A stretch of DNA of 64,000 nt from Georgenia satyanarayanai (lineage in GTDB: Bacteria; Actinomycetota; Actinomycetes; Actinomycetales; Actinomycetaceae), in the NCBI RefSeq assembly GCF_009193135.1, contig NZ_VUKC01000001.1, forward strand, positions 434,001-498,000, given 5' to 3'. Under the pieces are notes generated by a model. That model was not told the DNA's origin. It did not search any database and was given only the letters and a program-made list of their open reading frames with translations. This document shows, piece after piece, positions 43,614-53,166 of the stretch (positions are counted from its first letter, which is position 1; every line of letters begins with the position of its first letter). A program made the translations under genes and the position numbers.

Positions 43614-44580
43614 GGGCGGGCTCCTGTCCGGACGGCGCGGCGTCGGCCGCGGTGAGGGCGAGGTAGGCGTCCTCGAGGGTGGCGGGGGCGAGGGAGTAGC
43701 CCTCCGTGCGGGCCCCCTCGCGCAGGGTGGTGGCCCACGCGACCGCCGCCGCCGCCTCGGCGGCCGGCACGGTGAGAAGGACGCGGCGGCCGGCGTGGAC
43801 GGTGCGGCGGACGGTGACCGGCGCCTCCGTGGGGTCCGGCGCGGCGCCGCCGGGCGGGAGGAGGAGCTCGAGGCGCAGGTCGGTGTCCTGCGTGCCGCGC
43901 AGGCGTCCGGGGGAGCCGGCGGCGACGACGCGCCCGCGGTCCAGGACGACGAGCTCGTCGACGATCCGCTCGGCCTCGGTGACGTTGTGGGTGACGAGGA
44001 GGACGCCGGAGCCCTGGTCGCCGCGGCGGCGCACCGCGTCCCACAGGAGGCGGCGGCGGGAGGCGTCGATGTCGTTGGTCGGCTCGTCGAGGACGAGCAG
44101 CGGAGTGGGCACGACGACGGTCATCGCGAAGGCGGTGAGGCGGCGGATCCCGCCGGAGAGGCCGCGGCCGTCGGGAAGGGCGCGGCGGTCGAGCCACGGG
44201 GTGATGTCGAGCTCGGCGGCGAGCTCCTCGGCGGCCGCCCTGGCGGCGCGGGTGGTCAGGCCGCGCAGGCGTCCGGCGATCTCGATCGCCGTGCGGGGGG
44301 TGAGGCCGTCGATCGGGGCCTGGGCCTGCGGCTGGAGGGCGGTGTGGCGGCGGGCGGCGGCCGGGTCGGCGACCGCGTCGACGTCGCCGACGGTGATGCG
44401 CCCGGCATCGGGGCGCAGGAGCCCGACCACCTGGGAGACGAGCGTCGTCTTGCCCGCCCCGTTGTGGCCGAGCAGCCCGACGACCTCACCGGGCCGGACC
44501 CGCAGGGAGATGTCGTCGTTGGCCACGACGGCGCCGAAGCGCCGGGTGAGTCCCGCGACGTGGAGCACGTCCTCGCTCAT
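43606..44580 (-). CDS. ABC-2 type exporter, ATP-binding subunit
   Basis: The 324-residue ATPase has Walker A GHNGAGKTT, a signature degraded to GLSGGIRRL and Walker B LLVLDEPTNDID. A C-terminal domain of about 110 residues follows, as in DrrA-type proteins. The ATG lies 15 bp from the first of three phased operator repeats. With the permease it forms a two-gene operon, divergent from tetR. Confidence 0.92.
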   Translation of the reverse strand: MSEDVLHVAGLTRRFGAVVANDDISLRVRPGEVVGLLGHNGAGKTTLVSQVVGLLRPDAGRITVGDVDAVADPAAARRHTALQPQAQAPIDGLTPRTAIEIAGRLRGLTTRAARAAAEELAAELDITPWLDRRALPDGRGLSGGIRRLTAFAMTVVVPTPLLVLDEPTNDIDASRRRLLWDAVRRRGDQGSGVLLVTHNVTEAERIVDELVVLDRGRVVAAGSPGRLRGTQDTDLRLELLLPPGGAAPDPTEAPVTVRRTVHAGRRVLLTVPAAEAAAAVAWATTLREGARTEGYSLAPATLEDAYLALTAADAAPSGQEPARA

Positions 44581-44595
44581 CGTGGAGCCTTTCGG

Positions 44596-44642
44596 ATACT
44601 GTCGGTATGGAGATACTGACGGTATGCGGATACTGACGGTAC
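44596..44642. promoter_or_regulatory. Three phased TetR operators
   Basis: Thirteen-base near-palindromes of the form ATACTGACGGTAT occur at 44596-44608, 44613-44625 and 44630-44642, exactly 17 bp apart. They fill the gap between the ABC genes and the divergent TetR gene, the expected site for autoregulation and transporter control. Confidence 0.8.
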
Positions 44643-44674
44643 GTCAATGTCCGCGGCGACGTAGGATCGCGACC

Positions 44675-45370
44675 ATGTCCCAGCTGCCCGACCCGATCTC
44701 GCGCCGCGACCGGCAGCGCCAGACGAGGGAGGCGCTCGTCCTCGCGGGGCGTGCCGTCTTCGCCCGCGACGGCTACCACCGGGCGAACCTCGAGGTCATC
44801 GCCCGGGAGGCAGGCTTCTCCAAGGGGGCGGTGTACTCGAACTTCGAGAACAAGGCCGCGCTCTTCCTCGCCGTGCTCGACGCCAACATGGAGGCGGCGC
44901 TCGCCGAGACCTGGGACCCGTTCGACCGCGTCGAGGACATCCCCCAGGGCGCGGCCCGCGGGGTCAGCGAGGAGGACCTCACCGCCGCGATGACCGGCTT
45001 CGCGCTCGCCACCCTCGAGTTCATCGCCACCGCCGCCCGGGACGAGACGCTCCGCGCGGAGATGGCCACCCGGATGCAGCGGCTGCTCGACGCCTACACC
45101 GAGGTGGTGCGGCAGCAGCGGGTCGAGGGCGACCCCATGTCGGTGGAGGAGCTCGGCGCGCTGAGCGCCGCGCTCGACCAGGGCGCCGGCCTGCTCCTGC
45201 TCAGCGGGACCGCCGCGGTGGACGCACGTCTCCTGCGCGCCGGCGTGCGCCGGCTCATCGACCCGAGGCGCGCGGCCGAGCCGGGCACCGAGGACGCCGC
45301 GGCCGGCCCGGGCATGCACGACCAGGAGATCCGGGCGCGCATCGCCGCCTCCCTGCGTGAGGAGCGCTGA
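44675..45370 (+). CDS. TetR-family transcriptional regulator
   Basis: The 231-residue regulator has the N-terminal helix-turn-helix (about residues 15-60: TREALVLAGRAVFARDGYH, LEVIAREAGFSKGAVYSNF). The C-terminal ligand domain is helical and Ala/Leu-rich. TAGGAT ends 7 nt before the ATG, so it is probably leaderless; this picks 44675 from a much longer open frame. It most likely represses the divergent ABC-2 exporter through the three 17-bp phased repeats and is released by the exported compound. Confidence 0.92.
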   Translation: MSQLPDPISRRDRQRQTREALVLAGRAVFARDGYHRANLEVIAREAGFSKGAVYSNFENKAALFLAVLDANMEAALAETWDPFDRVEDIPQGAARGVSEEDLTAAMTGFALATLEFIATAARDETLRAEMATRMQRLLDAYTEVVRQQRVEGDPMSVEELGALSAALDQGAGLLLLSGTAAVDARLLRAGVRRLIDPRRAAEPGTEDAAAGPGMHDQEIRARIAASLREER

Positions 45371-45378
45371 ACGCCCCC

Positions 45379-46338
45379 TCAGGTGAGCGCGGGCGGGCGC
45401 AGCGCGGTGGCGGTGACGGCGGCGGCGTCGACGTCACCGGGCCGGGGGATGCCCGTGCCCGGCAGCCCGGCCGCCGCACTGCCGTAGGCGACGGCCCAGC
45501 GCAGCGCCATGTCGGGGGCGGCGTCACGCTCGGTCGCGAGGAGGTAGCCGAAGAGGCTGGAGTCCCCGGCCCCCACCGTGCTGACGACGGTGGTGGGCGG
45601 AGCGGGCGCGTGCCACGCGCCGTCGGCGGTGACGAGCACGCCACCGGCGGGGCCGAGGGTGACGAGCACGGCCCCCACCCCGCGGTCGACGAGCACCCGG
45701 GCGGCGCGGGCGGCCTCGGCGGGGTCGGCCTCGAGCGCGAGCGGGTCGGCGCCGACGATGGTGGCGAGCTCCTCACCGTTCGGCTTCATGAGGTCGGGGG
45801 CGGCGGCCGGGAGCGCGGCCGCGAGCGCGAGGAGCGCCGCCCCGCTCGTGTCGACCGCCACGCGCGCGGCCGTCGCGCGCAGCCGCACGACCAGCCCCGC
45901 GTACCAGTCGGCCGGGGCGCCGGGCGGCAGCGAGCCGGCGAGCACCACCCACGTCGCCTCCGCCGCGAGGGCGACGACGGCGTCGGCGAGCTGGTCCAGG
46001 TGGGCACGCTCGACGGCGGCGCCGGCGCTGTTGACCTTCGTCGTCGTGCCGTCCGGCTCGGTGAGGGTGAGGTTGACGCGCACGTCCCCGGCGGGCGGCT
46101 GCGGACGGCAGTCGATCCCGGCCGCCCGCAGCTCGGCGACGAAGGGGTCCGCGCCGTCGGCGGGGAGCACGGCGACCGTGGGGATGCCGGCGGCGACGGC
46201 GGCACGGGAGATGTTGACGCCCTTGCCCCCGGCCTGCGAGGTCATCGACGCGGCGCGCAGGACCGCGCCGCGCTGCAGCGGGCCGGTGAGCGTGACGGTG
46301 CGGTCGACGCTCGGGTTGGCGGTGAGGGTGAGGATCAT
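45379..46338 (-). CDS. fruK: PfkB-family 1-phosphofructokinase-like sugar-phosphate kinase
   Basis: The 319-residue kinase begins MILTLTANPSVDRTVTL, the FruK opening. It has the PfkB signatures SQAGGKGVNISRA and VVSTVGAGDSSLFGYLLA, with the catalytic Asp in GAGDS. It should convert fructose-1-phosphate to the 1,6-bisphosphate, or phosphorylate tagatose-6-phosphate. The ATG overlaps the DeoR regulator stop (ATGA). Here the neighbouring PTS is of mannitol type, so the exact substrate may be a polyol-derived ketose phosphate rather than fructose-1-phosphate. Confidence 0.85.
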   Translation of the reverse strand: MILTLTANPSVDRTVTLTGPLQRGAVLRAASMTSQAGGKGVNISRAAVAAGIPTVAVLPADGADPFVAELRAAGIDCRPQPPAGDVRVNLTLTEPDGTTTKVNSAGAAVERAHLDQLADAVVALAAEATWVVLAGSLPPGAPADWYAGLVVRLRATAARVAVDTSGAALLALAAALPAAAPDLMKPNGEELATIVGADPLALEADPAEAARAARVLVDRGVGAVLVTLGPAGGVLVTADGAWHAPAPPTTVVSTVGAGDSSLFGYLLATERDAAPDMALRWAVAYGSAAAGLPGTGIPRPGDVDAAAVTATALRPPALT

Positions 46339-47102
46339 GCGACGACCACCTCCACGCCGTGCGCGGCGAAGGCACGGGCCGGGACGGCGGTGGGCTCGGC
46401 GTCGGTGACGAGGACGTCGACGTCGTCGAGCCCGGCAAAGCTCACCGTCGCCTCGCGGCCCAGCTTCGTCGCGTCCGCGAGCACGACGACGCGCCGCGCG
46501 GCCCGCACGAGCGCCCGCTTGACCGCGGCCTCCTCGGAGTCCGGGGTGGACATGCCGTGGTCCTCGGTGACGCCGTTGGTCCCGAGGAAGGCGACGTCCA
46601 CGCGCAGCCGCTCGAGCACCTGGATGGTGAGCGAGCCGACCGCCGCCTGCGTCGTCGGGCGTACGCGCCCGGGCAGGAGGTGGAGGTCGACGCCGGGCAG
46701 CGGCGCGAGCCGGGCCGCGATCGGGACGCCGTGGGTGAAGGCCGTGAGCCGCCGGTCCGGCGGGATGAACGCCGCGAGCCGGACGGTGGTGCTGCCCGCG
46801 TCGATGGCGACCGTGCCGCCGTCGTCGGGCAGGAACCGGGCCGCGGCGGCGGCGATGCGCTCCTTCTCCCGGGCGTGGGTGACGTCGCGCTCGTCGAGGC
46901 GGCTCTCCATCGCCGACAGCGAGGCCGCGGGGACCGCGCCGCCGTGGACGCGGCGCACGAGCCGCAGCCGCTCGAGCGCGCCGAGGTCGCGGCGCACCGT
47001 CTCGGTGGTCACCGCGAACTCCTCGGCCAGCTCGGTGACCGACACCCGCCCGCGCGTGACGACGAGCTGGGCGATCGTCTGCTGGCGCTCCTCCGCGTAC
47101 AC
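46335..47102 (-). CDS. DeoR-family regulator of the PTS/phosphofructokinase locus
   Basis: The 255-residue regulator starts at GTG 47102 behind GAGGAGG. The helix-turn-helix covers VYAEERQQTIAQLV to TTETVRRDLGAL, the classical DeoR signature. The sugar-phosphate sensor domain has AIDAGSTTVRLAAFIP and LGTNGVTEDHGMSTPDSEEA. Such repressors respond to fructose-1-phosphate or related compounds. It is co-transcribed with the kinase downstream, and probably controls that operon and the dehydrogenase and PTS genes beyond it. Confidence 0.92.
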   Translation of the reverse strand: MYAEERQQTIAQLVVTRGRVSVTELAEEFAVTTETVRRDLGALERLRLVRRVHGGAVPAASLSAMESRLDERDVTHAREKERIAAAAARFLPDDGGTVAIDAGSTTVRLAAFIPPDRRLTAFTHGVPIAARLAPLPGVDLHLLPGRVRPTTQAAVGSLTIQVLERLRVDVAFLGTNGVTEDHGMSTPDSEEAAVKRALVRAARRVVVLADATKLGREATVSFAGLDDVDVLVTDAEPTAVPARAFAAHGVEVVVA

Positions 47103-47146
47103 GTTCCTCCTCGACTCGCTCGCTGCCCGCTCGATGCTACGGGCGC

Positions 47147-48205
47147 TCAGGGCTCGACGGTCACCTTGATCGCCGTGCCGCTGCGGACGAGCTCGAGGGC
47201 CGACATGACGTCCGCGAGCGGGATGCGGTGGGTGATGAGGTCCTTGACCGGCACCTGGCCGGTGGAGATGTACTCCAGCGCGCGGCGGTTGTGCTCGGGG
47301 GCCGAGCCGTTGGCGCCGTGGATGTGGAGCTGGCGGTAGTGGACGACGTTGGAGTCCAGCGCGATGACGGGGTCGTTCTTCGGCAGGCCACCGAAGAAGG
47401 AGATGCGCCCGTTGCGCGCGGCCATCGCCACGGCCTGCTCCTGGGCGACCTTCGCCGCCGTCGCCGTGATGACGACGTCCGCACCCCGGCCGCCGGTGAG
47501 CTCCATGACCCGCTCGACGACGTCCACCTGGGAGCCGTCGATCGTCTCGTCGGGCTCGGCGACCGCGGCGGACATGGCCAGGCGCTCGGCGTTGACGTCG
47601 ACGAGGACCACCGTGCCGGCGCCGTGGGCGCCGCGGGCGACACGGATGTGCATGCAGCCGATGGGGCCGGCACCGAAGACGACGACGACGTCGCCCGCTT
47701 CGATCCCGAGCAGCTCCTGGGCGTTGATCGCGCAGGCGAGCGGCTCCGCGGCGGAGGCCTCGTCGAAGCCGACGTTGTCCGGGATGCGGTTGAGGCCGTC
47801 GACCTTGAGCACCTGGCGCGGGACGACCATGTACTCGGCGAAACCGCCCTCGTACTGGTAGCCCATCGAGGTCTGGTTCTGGCACACGGCCATCCAGCCC
47901 TTGCGGCACTCGTGGCACTCCCCGCACGGGACGGCGGCGATGACCTGGACGCGGTCCCCGACCTGCCAGTCGGTGCCGTACAGGCTCGCGACGTCGGCGC
48001 CCACCTCGACTACCTCACCGGCGATCTCGTGGCCGATGGTCCGCGGCGGGCTGAGGTTCTGGTGGCCGTTGTGGAAGATCTTGACGTCGGTGCCGCAGGT
48101 GGAGCAGTTGCGGACGCGGATCTTCACCTCGTCCGGGCCGCACCCCGGCTCGGGGTAGTCCTCGAGGCGGACGTCCTCGGGAGCGTAGAAACGCAGGGCC
48201 TTCAT
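47147..48205 (-). CDS. Zinc-dependent medium-chain polyol (phosphate) dehydrogenase
   Basis: The 352-residue enzyme has catalytic zinc ligands Cys37 (STCGTD) and His59-Glu60 (TIGHE), and the structural zinc cysteines 94, 97, 100 and 108 (CGECHECRKGWMAVC). NAD binding is shown by VVVFGAGPIGCMHI. It resembles sorbitol, galactitol-phosphate and threonine dehydrogenases. Divergent from the mannitol-type PTS gene, it may oxidise the imported polyol phosphate, because no MtlD-type mannitol-1-phosphate dehydrogenase is in the window. GGGAGG precedes the ATG. Confidence 0.9.
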   Translation of the reverse strand: MKALRFYAPEDVRLEDYPEPGCGPDEVKIRVRNCSTCGTDVKIFHNGHQNLSPPRTIGHEIAGEVVEVGADVASLYGTDWQVGDRVQVIAAVPCGECHECRKGWMAVCQNQTSMGYQYEGGFAEYMVVPRQVLKVDGLNRIPDNVGFDEASAAEPLACAINAQELLGIEAGDVVVVFGAGPIGCMHIRVARGAHGAGTVVLVDVNAERLAMSAAVAEPDETIDGSQVDVVERVMELTGGRGADVVITATAAKVAQEQAVAMAARNGRISFFGGLPKNDPVIALDSNVVHYRQLHIHGANGSAPEHNRRALEYISTGQVPVKDLITHRIPLADVMSALELVRSGTAIKVTVEP

Positions 48206-48369
48206 CGGTCCTCCCAATCGGTCGGGACGGCGCCGTGTGCCACGCCGTCCTCCCACTATAGCCACACACTCGGATGTGGGAACAGGTGGAAGTGCTTGGC
48301 ATTGAGTCCGATCGGGTGTTTACTGGTCCTCGATGCGTGAGGTGCATCACCGTCTCGAGGAGGAGCACA
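48206..48369. promoter_or_regulatory. Divergent dehydrogenase/PTS control region
   Basis: For the PTS gene, TTGGCA (48296-48301), a 17-bp spacer and TTTACT (48319-48324) form a likely promoter. For the dehydrogenase, TATAGT lies on the minus strand at 48255-48260. CCACA...TGTGG (48262-48279) is a dyad between them, a possible DeoR or catabolite operator. GATGC...GCATC (48331-48347) is a second short dyad. Confidence 0.5.
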
Positions 48370-50406
48370 ATGTCCGCACCCACTGACGTGCGACCCGACC
48401 GCGGCAGCGCGGGACGGGAGCGTGGCGGCCTGCGGGTCGCCGTCCAGAAGTTCGGCACCGCCCTGTCCAACATGGTGCTGCCGAACATGGCCGCCTTCAT
48501 CGCCTGGGGGCTCATCACCGCCCTGTTCATCGAGGTCGGCTGGATCACCCTCATCGGCGAGAACGTCTTCGGCTACACCGGCGGCTACGGGCTGGTCGAG
48601 CAGCTCGGCGGCTGGGGCGCGGGGGACGTCGAGAACGGCGGCACCGGCGGGATCGTCGGCCCGATGATCACCTACCTCCTGCCGCTGCTCATCGGCTACA
48701 CCGGCGGCCGGATGCTGTACGACGACAACCTCCGCGGCGGTGTCGTCGGGGCCATCGCCACCATGGGCGCGATCACCGGCGCGGGCGTGCCGATGTTCCT
48801 CGGCGCCATGGTCATGGGCCCCCTCGGCGGCTGGTCGATGAAGAAGCTCGACGCCCTGTGGGCCGACAGGATCCGCCCGGGCTTCGAGATGCTCGTCAAT
48901 AACTTCTCCGCCGGCATCTGGGGCATGCTCCTGGCGATTGTCGGCTTCGTCGCGGCGGGCCCCTTCGTCGAGGCCTTCTCCAACGCGGCGGGCAACGTCG
49001 TGCGCTTCCTCGTCGACAACAGCCTGCTGCCGCTCACCTCGATCCTCGTCGAGCCGGCGAAGGTCCTCTTCCTCAACAACGCCATCAACCACGGCATCTT
49101 CACGCCGCTGGGCACCACCGAAGCGGCCAGGGACGGCCAGTCGATCCTCTTCCTCATCGAGGCCAACCCCGGGCCGGGCCTGGGCCTGCTGCTCGCCTTC
49201 GCGGTCTTCGGCACGGGCCTGGCCAGGGCGTCCGCGCCGGGCGCCGCGCTCATCCAGTTCGTCGGCGGCATCCACGAGATCTACTTCCCCTACGTGCTCA
49301 TGAAGCCGCGCCTCATCCTCGCCGTCATCGCCGGCGGCATGACCGGGGTGGCGACCAACCTCGTCTTCGGCTCGGGGCTGCGGGCGCCCGCGGCGCCCGG
49401 CTCGATCATCGCCGTGCTCATCCAGTCCCCGGTGGGCAGCCTCGTCGGGGTCGTCCTCTCGGTGGTGCTCTCCGCCCTCGTCACCTTCGTCCTCGCCGCC
49501 GTACTGCTGCGCGTCGGCAAGGACGACGACGACGGCGACCTCGCCGGTGCGACGGGCCGCATGGAGGAGATGAAGGGCAGGCGCTCGAGCGTGGCGGGCG
49601 CGCTGACCGGCGGCGGCGTCGTGACGGCGACCCGCCCGATCGACTCGATCGTCTTCGCCTGCGACGCCGGGATGGGCTCCTCGGCGATGGGTGCCTCGGT
49701 GCTGCGCCGCAAGATCCGCGACGCCGGGTACGCCGACGTCACCGTGGTGAACAAGGCGATCTCCAGCCTGCGCGACGACGCCGACCTCGTCGTCACGCAC
49801 CGCGACCTCACCGACCGCGCCCGGCAGCGCACCCCCTCGGCGCTGCACGTGTCGGTGGAGGACTTCATGGCCAGCCCCCGCTACGACGAGGTCGTCGCGC
49901 TCGTGGGGGAGAGCCGGTCCGCCGCCCAGCCCGCCGAGCCGGCCCCGAGCGCGGCGGTGCCCGCCGCGGCGCAGCCGGCGGGCGGCCTGCTCGCGGTCGA
50001 GTCGGTCGTGCTCGAGGGCCGGGCGTCCTCGAAGGCGGAGGCGATCTCCGAGGCCGGCGCGCTGCTCGTCGCCAGCGGGGCCGTGCCCTCGGCCTACGTC
50101 GAGGCGATGCACGAGCGGGAGCAGTCGGTCTCCACCCACATGGGCAGCGGCCTGGCCATCCCGCACGGCACGAACGAGGCCAAGGGCCTCATCAGCCGCA
50201 CGGCGATCTCCTTCGTCCGCTACCCGCAGGGGCTGGACTGGGACGGCAAGGACACGGAGTTCGTCATCGGCGTCGCCGGCGCGGGCGACGACCACCTCCA
50301 GGTGCTCTCCCGGGTGGCCGAGGTCTTCCTCGACGAGTCCCAGGTGGCCCGGCTGCGCGAGGCGCGCACCCCGCAGGAGGTGCAGTCGGTCCTCGGCCAG
50401 GCCTGA
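48370..50406 (+). CDS. mtlA: Mannitol-type PTS enzyme EIICBA
   Basis: The 678-residue protein fuses the membrane transport domain IIC (about 25-380; FIAWGLITALF, NNAINHGIFTPLGTTEA, GGIHEIYFPYVLMKP), IIB with phospho-cysteine Cys431 (FACDAGMGSSAMGAS) and IIA with phospho-His599 (GLAIPHGTNEAKG). A Pro/Ala linker of about 30 residues joins IIB to IIA. It imports mannitol or a similar hexitol while phosphorylating it at the expense of phosphoenolpyruvate through EI and HPr, which are encoded elsewhere. GAGGAGGAG precedes the ATG. Confidence 0.95.
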   Translation: MSAPTDVRPDRGSAGRERGGLRVAVQKFGTALSNMVLPNMAAFIAWGLITALFIEVGWITLIGENVFGYTGGYGLVEQLGGWGAGDVENGGTGGIVGPMITYLLPLLIGYTGGRMLYDDNLRGGVVGAIATMGAITGAGVPMFLGAMVMGPLGGWSMKKLDALWADRIRPGFEMLVNNFSAGIWGMLLAIVGFVAAGPFVEAFSNAAGNVVRFLVDNSLLPLTSILVEPAKVLFLNNAINHGIFTPLGTTEAARDGQSILFLIEANPGPGLGLLLAFAVFGTGLARASAPGAALIQFVGGIHEIYFPYVLMKPRLILAVIAGGMTGVATNLVFGSGLRAPAAPGSIIAVLIQSPVGSLVGVVLSVVLSALVTFVLAAVLLRVGKDDDDGDLAGATGRMEEMKGRRSSVAGALTGGGVVTATRPIDSIVFACDAGMGSSAMGASVLRRKIRDAGYADVTVVNKAISSLRDDADLVVTHRDLTDRARQRTPSALHVSVEDFMASPRYDEVVALVGESRSAAQPAEPAPSAAVPAAAQPAGGLLAVESVVLEGRASSKAEAISEAGALLVASGAVPSAYVEAMHEREQSVSTHMGSGLAIPHGTNEAKGLISRTAISFVRYPQGLDWDGKDTEFVIGVAGAGDDHLQVLSRVAEVFLDESQVARLREARTPQEVQSVLGQA

Positions 50407-50436
50407 CCTCGCGCTGTCTCGGCCATACGCACGCGT

Positions 50437-50493
50437 CGCCCCTCCCGGTCACCGCGCGCCCCCTCCCACGGGCCGCGGTGAGCGGGAGGGGCG
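50437..50493. terminator. Long hairpin after mtlA
   Basis: CGCCCCTCCCGGTCACCGCG (50437-50456) pairs with 50474-50493 with one mismatch. It lies 31 bp after the PTS stop and is a likely terminator. In the rest of the 310-bp gap to 50716 I see only the GGGAGGG ribosome-binding site of the next gene. Confidence 0.7.
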
Positions 50494-50716
50494 AGGTGCG
50501 CGCACACCGTCGTCGGGGCGTCGCGCAACCGTGCGGAAGTCGGACGCCTGGTCGCCGCGGACGACGGACGACGGAGAGGCGTCTCCGTCGCCCGACCGGT
50601 TTCTCCGCGTCGGCTTGCACGGGGCACGCGGCGTGCGGTCATCTGTGCTGAGCAGAGTTGCCGCCCGCCCGCGGGAACCTGCGGCCGGGGCGGCGACGCG
50701 GGAAGGGGGAGGGACG

Positions 50717-51085
50717 ATGAGTCGCACCGCGCTGGGTGCGTCGGCCGGGCTGGCCACGGTTATGGGGATCGTGGGCGCGGTGACGTCCTTCGGCGAGCGC
50801 GCCTTCACGATCGGGACCGTCCTCATCGTCGCGGCGCTCGGGTCGGTGGCGATCCACGCCGTCGTGAGCCCCCAGAGCTACCGCCACCCCCGCTTCACCG
50901 GCACGTTCTACCGGGCCTGGGGCGCCGGCGTGCCGGTCCTCGCCGTCGCGGCGCTCGTGACGTGCGCGTCCTCACCGGACACGGGGCAGCAGCTCGCGTA
51001 CTGGTCGGGCTTCGCCGCCGTCGCGCTGTTCGCCGGGGCCGTCGTGGACCACCGCACGGCCCGCACGACCGTCTCCAGCCGCTGA
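50717..51085 (+). CDS. Small four-helix membrane protein of unknown function
   Basis: The 122-residue product has four hydrophobic segments starting at about residues 5, 33, 66 and 93. Short polar loops ([18 protein letters not shown]) connect them. GGGAGGG lies 6 nt before the ATG. I do not recognise the family. It stands alone between mtlA and recQ, in the same orientation, and is followed by the leaderless recQ promoter. Confidence 0.7.
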   Translation: MSRTALGASAGLATVMGIVGAVTSFGERAFTIGTVLIVAALGSVAIHAVVSPQSYRHPRFTGTFYRAWGAGVPVLAVAALVTCASSPDTGQQLAYWSGFAAVALFAGAVVDHRTARTTVSSR

Positions 51086-51141
51086 CGCGACCCGCCCACA
51101 CCCCGGCCCGGCCGCCGGCGCGGAGCACCTACCCTGGCGGG

Positions 51142-53106
51142 GTGGGTGACATGTGGACCGGGCCGGAGCCCGACTGGGACGAGCCGCCGCCGGACCCCAT
51201 GAGCGAGTGGGACGTCCACGACCCCGAGATGGCCGCCGCCTTTGCGACGGACGCCGCCACCGCGGCACCGCTGACGACGGCGCGGGCCGCTGCGGCGTCG
51301 TCGTCCACCCCGCTGGAGGCGCTGACCAGCGTGTGGGGCTACGACGCCTTCCGCGGGGAGCAGGCCGAGATCATCGAGACGGTGACGCGCGGGGACGACG
51401 CGCTCGTCCTCATGCCCACCGGCGGCGGCAAGAGCCTGTGCTACCAGATCCCGGCGCTCGTGCGGGAGGGGACGGGCGTGGTCATCAGCCCGCTCATCGC
51501 GCTCATGCACGACCAGGTCGACGCGCTCGAGCAGCTGGGTGTGCGCGCCGCCTTTCTCAACTCGACGCAGAGCATCGAGGAGCGCCGCGACGTCGAGCGC
51601 CGCCTCCTCGGCGGGGAGCTCGACCTCCTCTACCTCGCCCCGGAGCGGCTGCCCGTGGCCGCCGACCTCCTCGACCGCGCGCGCATCGCGCTCTTCGCGA
51701 TCGACGAGGCGCACTGCGTGGCGCAGTGGGGCCACGACTTCCGGCCCGACTACCTCGGCCTGACGATCCTCCACGAGCGCTGGCCGGACGTGCCGAGGAT
51801 CGCGCTGACCGCGACGGCGACGGCGGAGACGCGCGAGGAGATCGTGCGCAACCTCCGGCTCGACGGCGCTCGCGTCTTCGTCTCGAGCTTCGACCGGCCC
51901 AACATCCAGTACCGGATCGCGCCCAAGCAGGAGGCGCGCAAGCAGCTGCTGCGGCTCATCAAGGACGAGCACGACGGCGACGCGGGCATCGTCTACTGCC
52001 TCTCGCGGGCGTCGGTGGAGAAGACGGCGGAGTGGCTGGCCACCCAGGGCGTCACGGCACTGCCGTACCACGCGGGCCTGCCCGCGGAGTTGCGCGGGCG
52101 CAACCAGGCGCGGTTCCTGCGGGAGGACGGCGTCGTCATGGTCGCGACGATCGCGTTCGGGATGGGCATCGACAAGCCCGACGTACGGTTCGTCGCGCAC
52201 CTGGACCTGCCGAAGAGCATCGAGGGGTACTACCAGGAGACGGGCCGCGCGGGGCGTGACGGGTTGCCGTCGACGGCGTGGCTCGCCTACGGGCTGCAGG
52301 ACGTGGTCCAGCAGCGGCGGATGATCGCCGACGGCGAGGGGGACGCGCAGCGCAAGCGGGCGCAGACCCTGCACCTGGACGCGATGCTCGCGCTGTGCGA
52401 GACGGTCCAGTGCCGCCGCCAGCAGCTGCTGCGGTACTTCGGGCAGGACAGCGAGCCGTGCGGGAACTGCGACACCTGCCTCAACCCGCCGGAGGCCTTC
52501 GACGGCACCGTGCCGGCGCAGAAGCTCATGTCGACGATCGTGCGGCTGCAGCGCGAGCGGGGGCAGCAGTTCGGGGCGGGGCACCTCGTGGACATCCTGC
52601 TGGGGCGGGAGAACGAGCGGGTGGTGAAGATGCGCCACACCGCGCTCTCGACCTTCGGCATCGGGACCGAGCTGGGCGACGCAGAGTGGCGCGGCGTGGT
52701 CCGCCAGCTCCTTGCCCAGGGGCTCTTGCAGGTCCAGGGCGAGTACGGGGTCTTGGCGATTACCGAGGCCGCGGGGGAGGTGCTGCGCGGGGAGCGCGAG
52801 GTGCGGCTGCGGCGGGAGCCGGAGCGGGTGCGGACGGCGCGGAAGTCGCGCACCGGCGGCGGCAAGGCGCCGCTCGACCTGGACGAGCCGCAGCAGGCGC
52901 TGTTCCAGCAGCTGCGCGCCTGGCGGGCGTCGGTGGCCAAGGAGCAGGGCGTGCCCGCCTACGTCGTCTTCCCCGATGCGACCCTCGCTGCCATCGCCCA
53001 GTCCCGTCCCGAGAACCGCTCCGAGCTGAGCGGGATCTCCGGGGTGGGTGCAGCCAAGCTCGAGCGGTACGGGGAGGCCGTGCTCGAGGTGGTCGCGGGA
53101 GCCTGA
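51142..53106 (+). CDS. recQ: ATP-dependent DNA helicase RecQ
   Basis: The 654-residue helicase has an acidic N-terminal leader, then the RecQ core: [12 protein letters not shown], Walker [21 protein letters not shown]-type [30 protein letters not shown] and [13 protein letters not shown]. The zinc region has [12 protein letters not shown] and CGNCDTC, followed by a winged helix and a C-terminal HRDC domain ([16 protein letters not shown]). It unwinds DNA 3'-5' in recombination and fork repair. GTG 51142 lies 6 nt after TACCCT, so it is probably leaderless; ATG 51151 is the alternative start. Confidence 0.95.
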   Translation: MGDMWTGPEPDWDEPPPDPMSEWDVHDPEMAAAFATDAATAAPLTTARAAAASSSTPLEALTSVWGYDAFRGEQAEIIETVTRGDDALVLMPTGGGKSLCYQIPALVREGTGVVISPLIALMHDQVDALEQLGVRAAFLNSTQSIEERRDVERRLLGGELDLLYLAPERLPVAADLLDRARIALFAIDEAHCVAQWGHDFRPDYLGLTILHERWPDVPRIALTATATAETREEIVRNLRLDGARVFVSSFDRPNIQYRIAPKQEARKQLLRLIKDEHDGDAGIVYCLSRASVEKTAEWLATQGVTALPYHAGLPAELRGRNQARFLREDGVVMVATIAFGMGIDKPDVRFVAHLDLPKSIEGYYQETGRAGRDGLPSTAWLAYGLQDVVQQRRMIADGEGDAQRKRAQTLHLDAMLALCETVQCRRQQLLRYFGQDSEPCGNCDTCLNPPEAFDGTVPAQKLMSTIVRLQRERGQQFGAGHLVDILLGRENERVVKMRHTALSTFGIGTELGDAEWRGVVRQLLAQGLLQVQGEYGVLAITEAAGEVLRGEREVRLRREPERVRTARKSRTGGGKAPLDLDEPQQALFQQLRAWRASVAKEQGVPAYVVFPDATLAAIAQSRPENRSELSGISGVGAAKLERYGEAVLEVVAGA

Positions 53107-53166
53107 GCGTCCCCGGCCAGCACCCGCCTCCCTTCAGGGGCGGCGGCGAGCCGTTACGGTGGAGCG

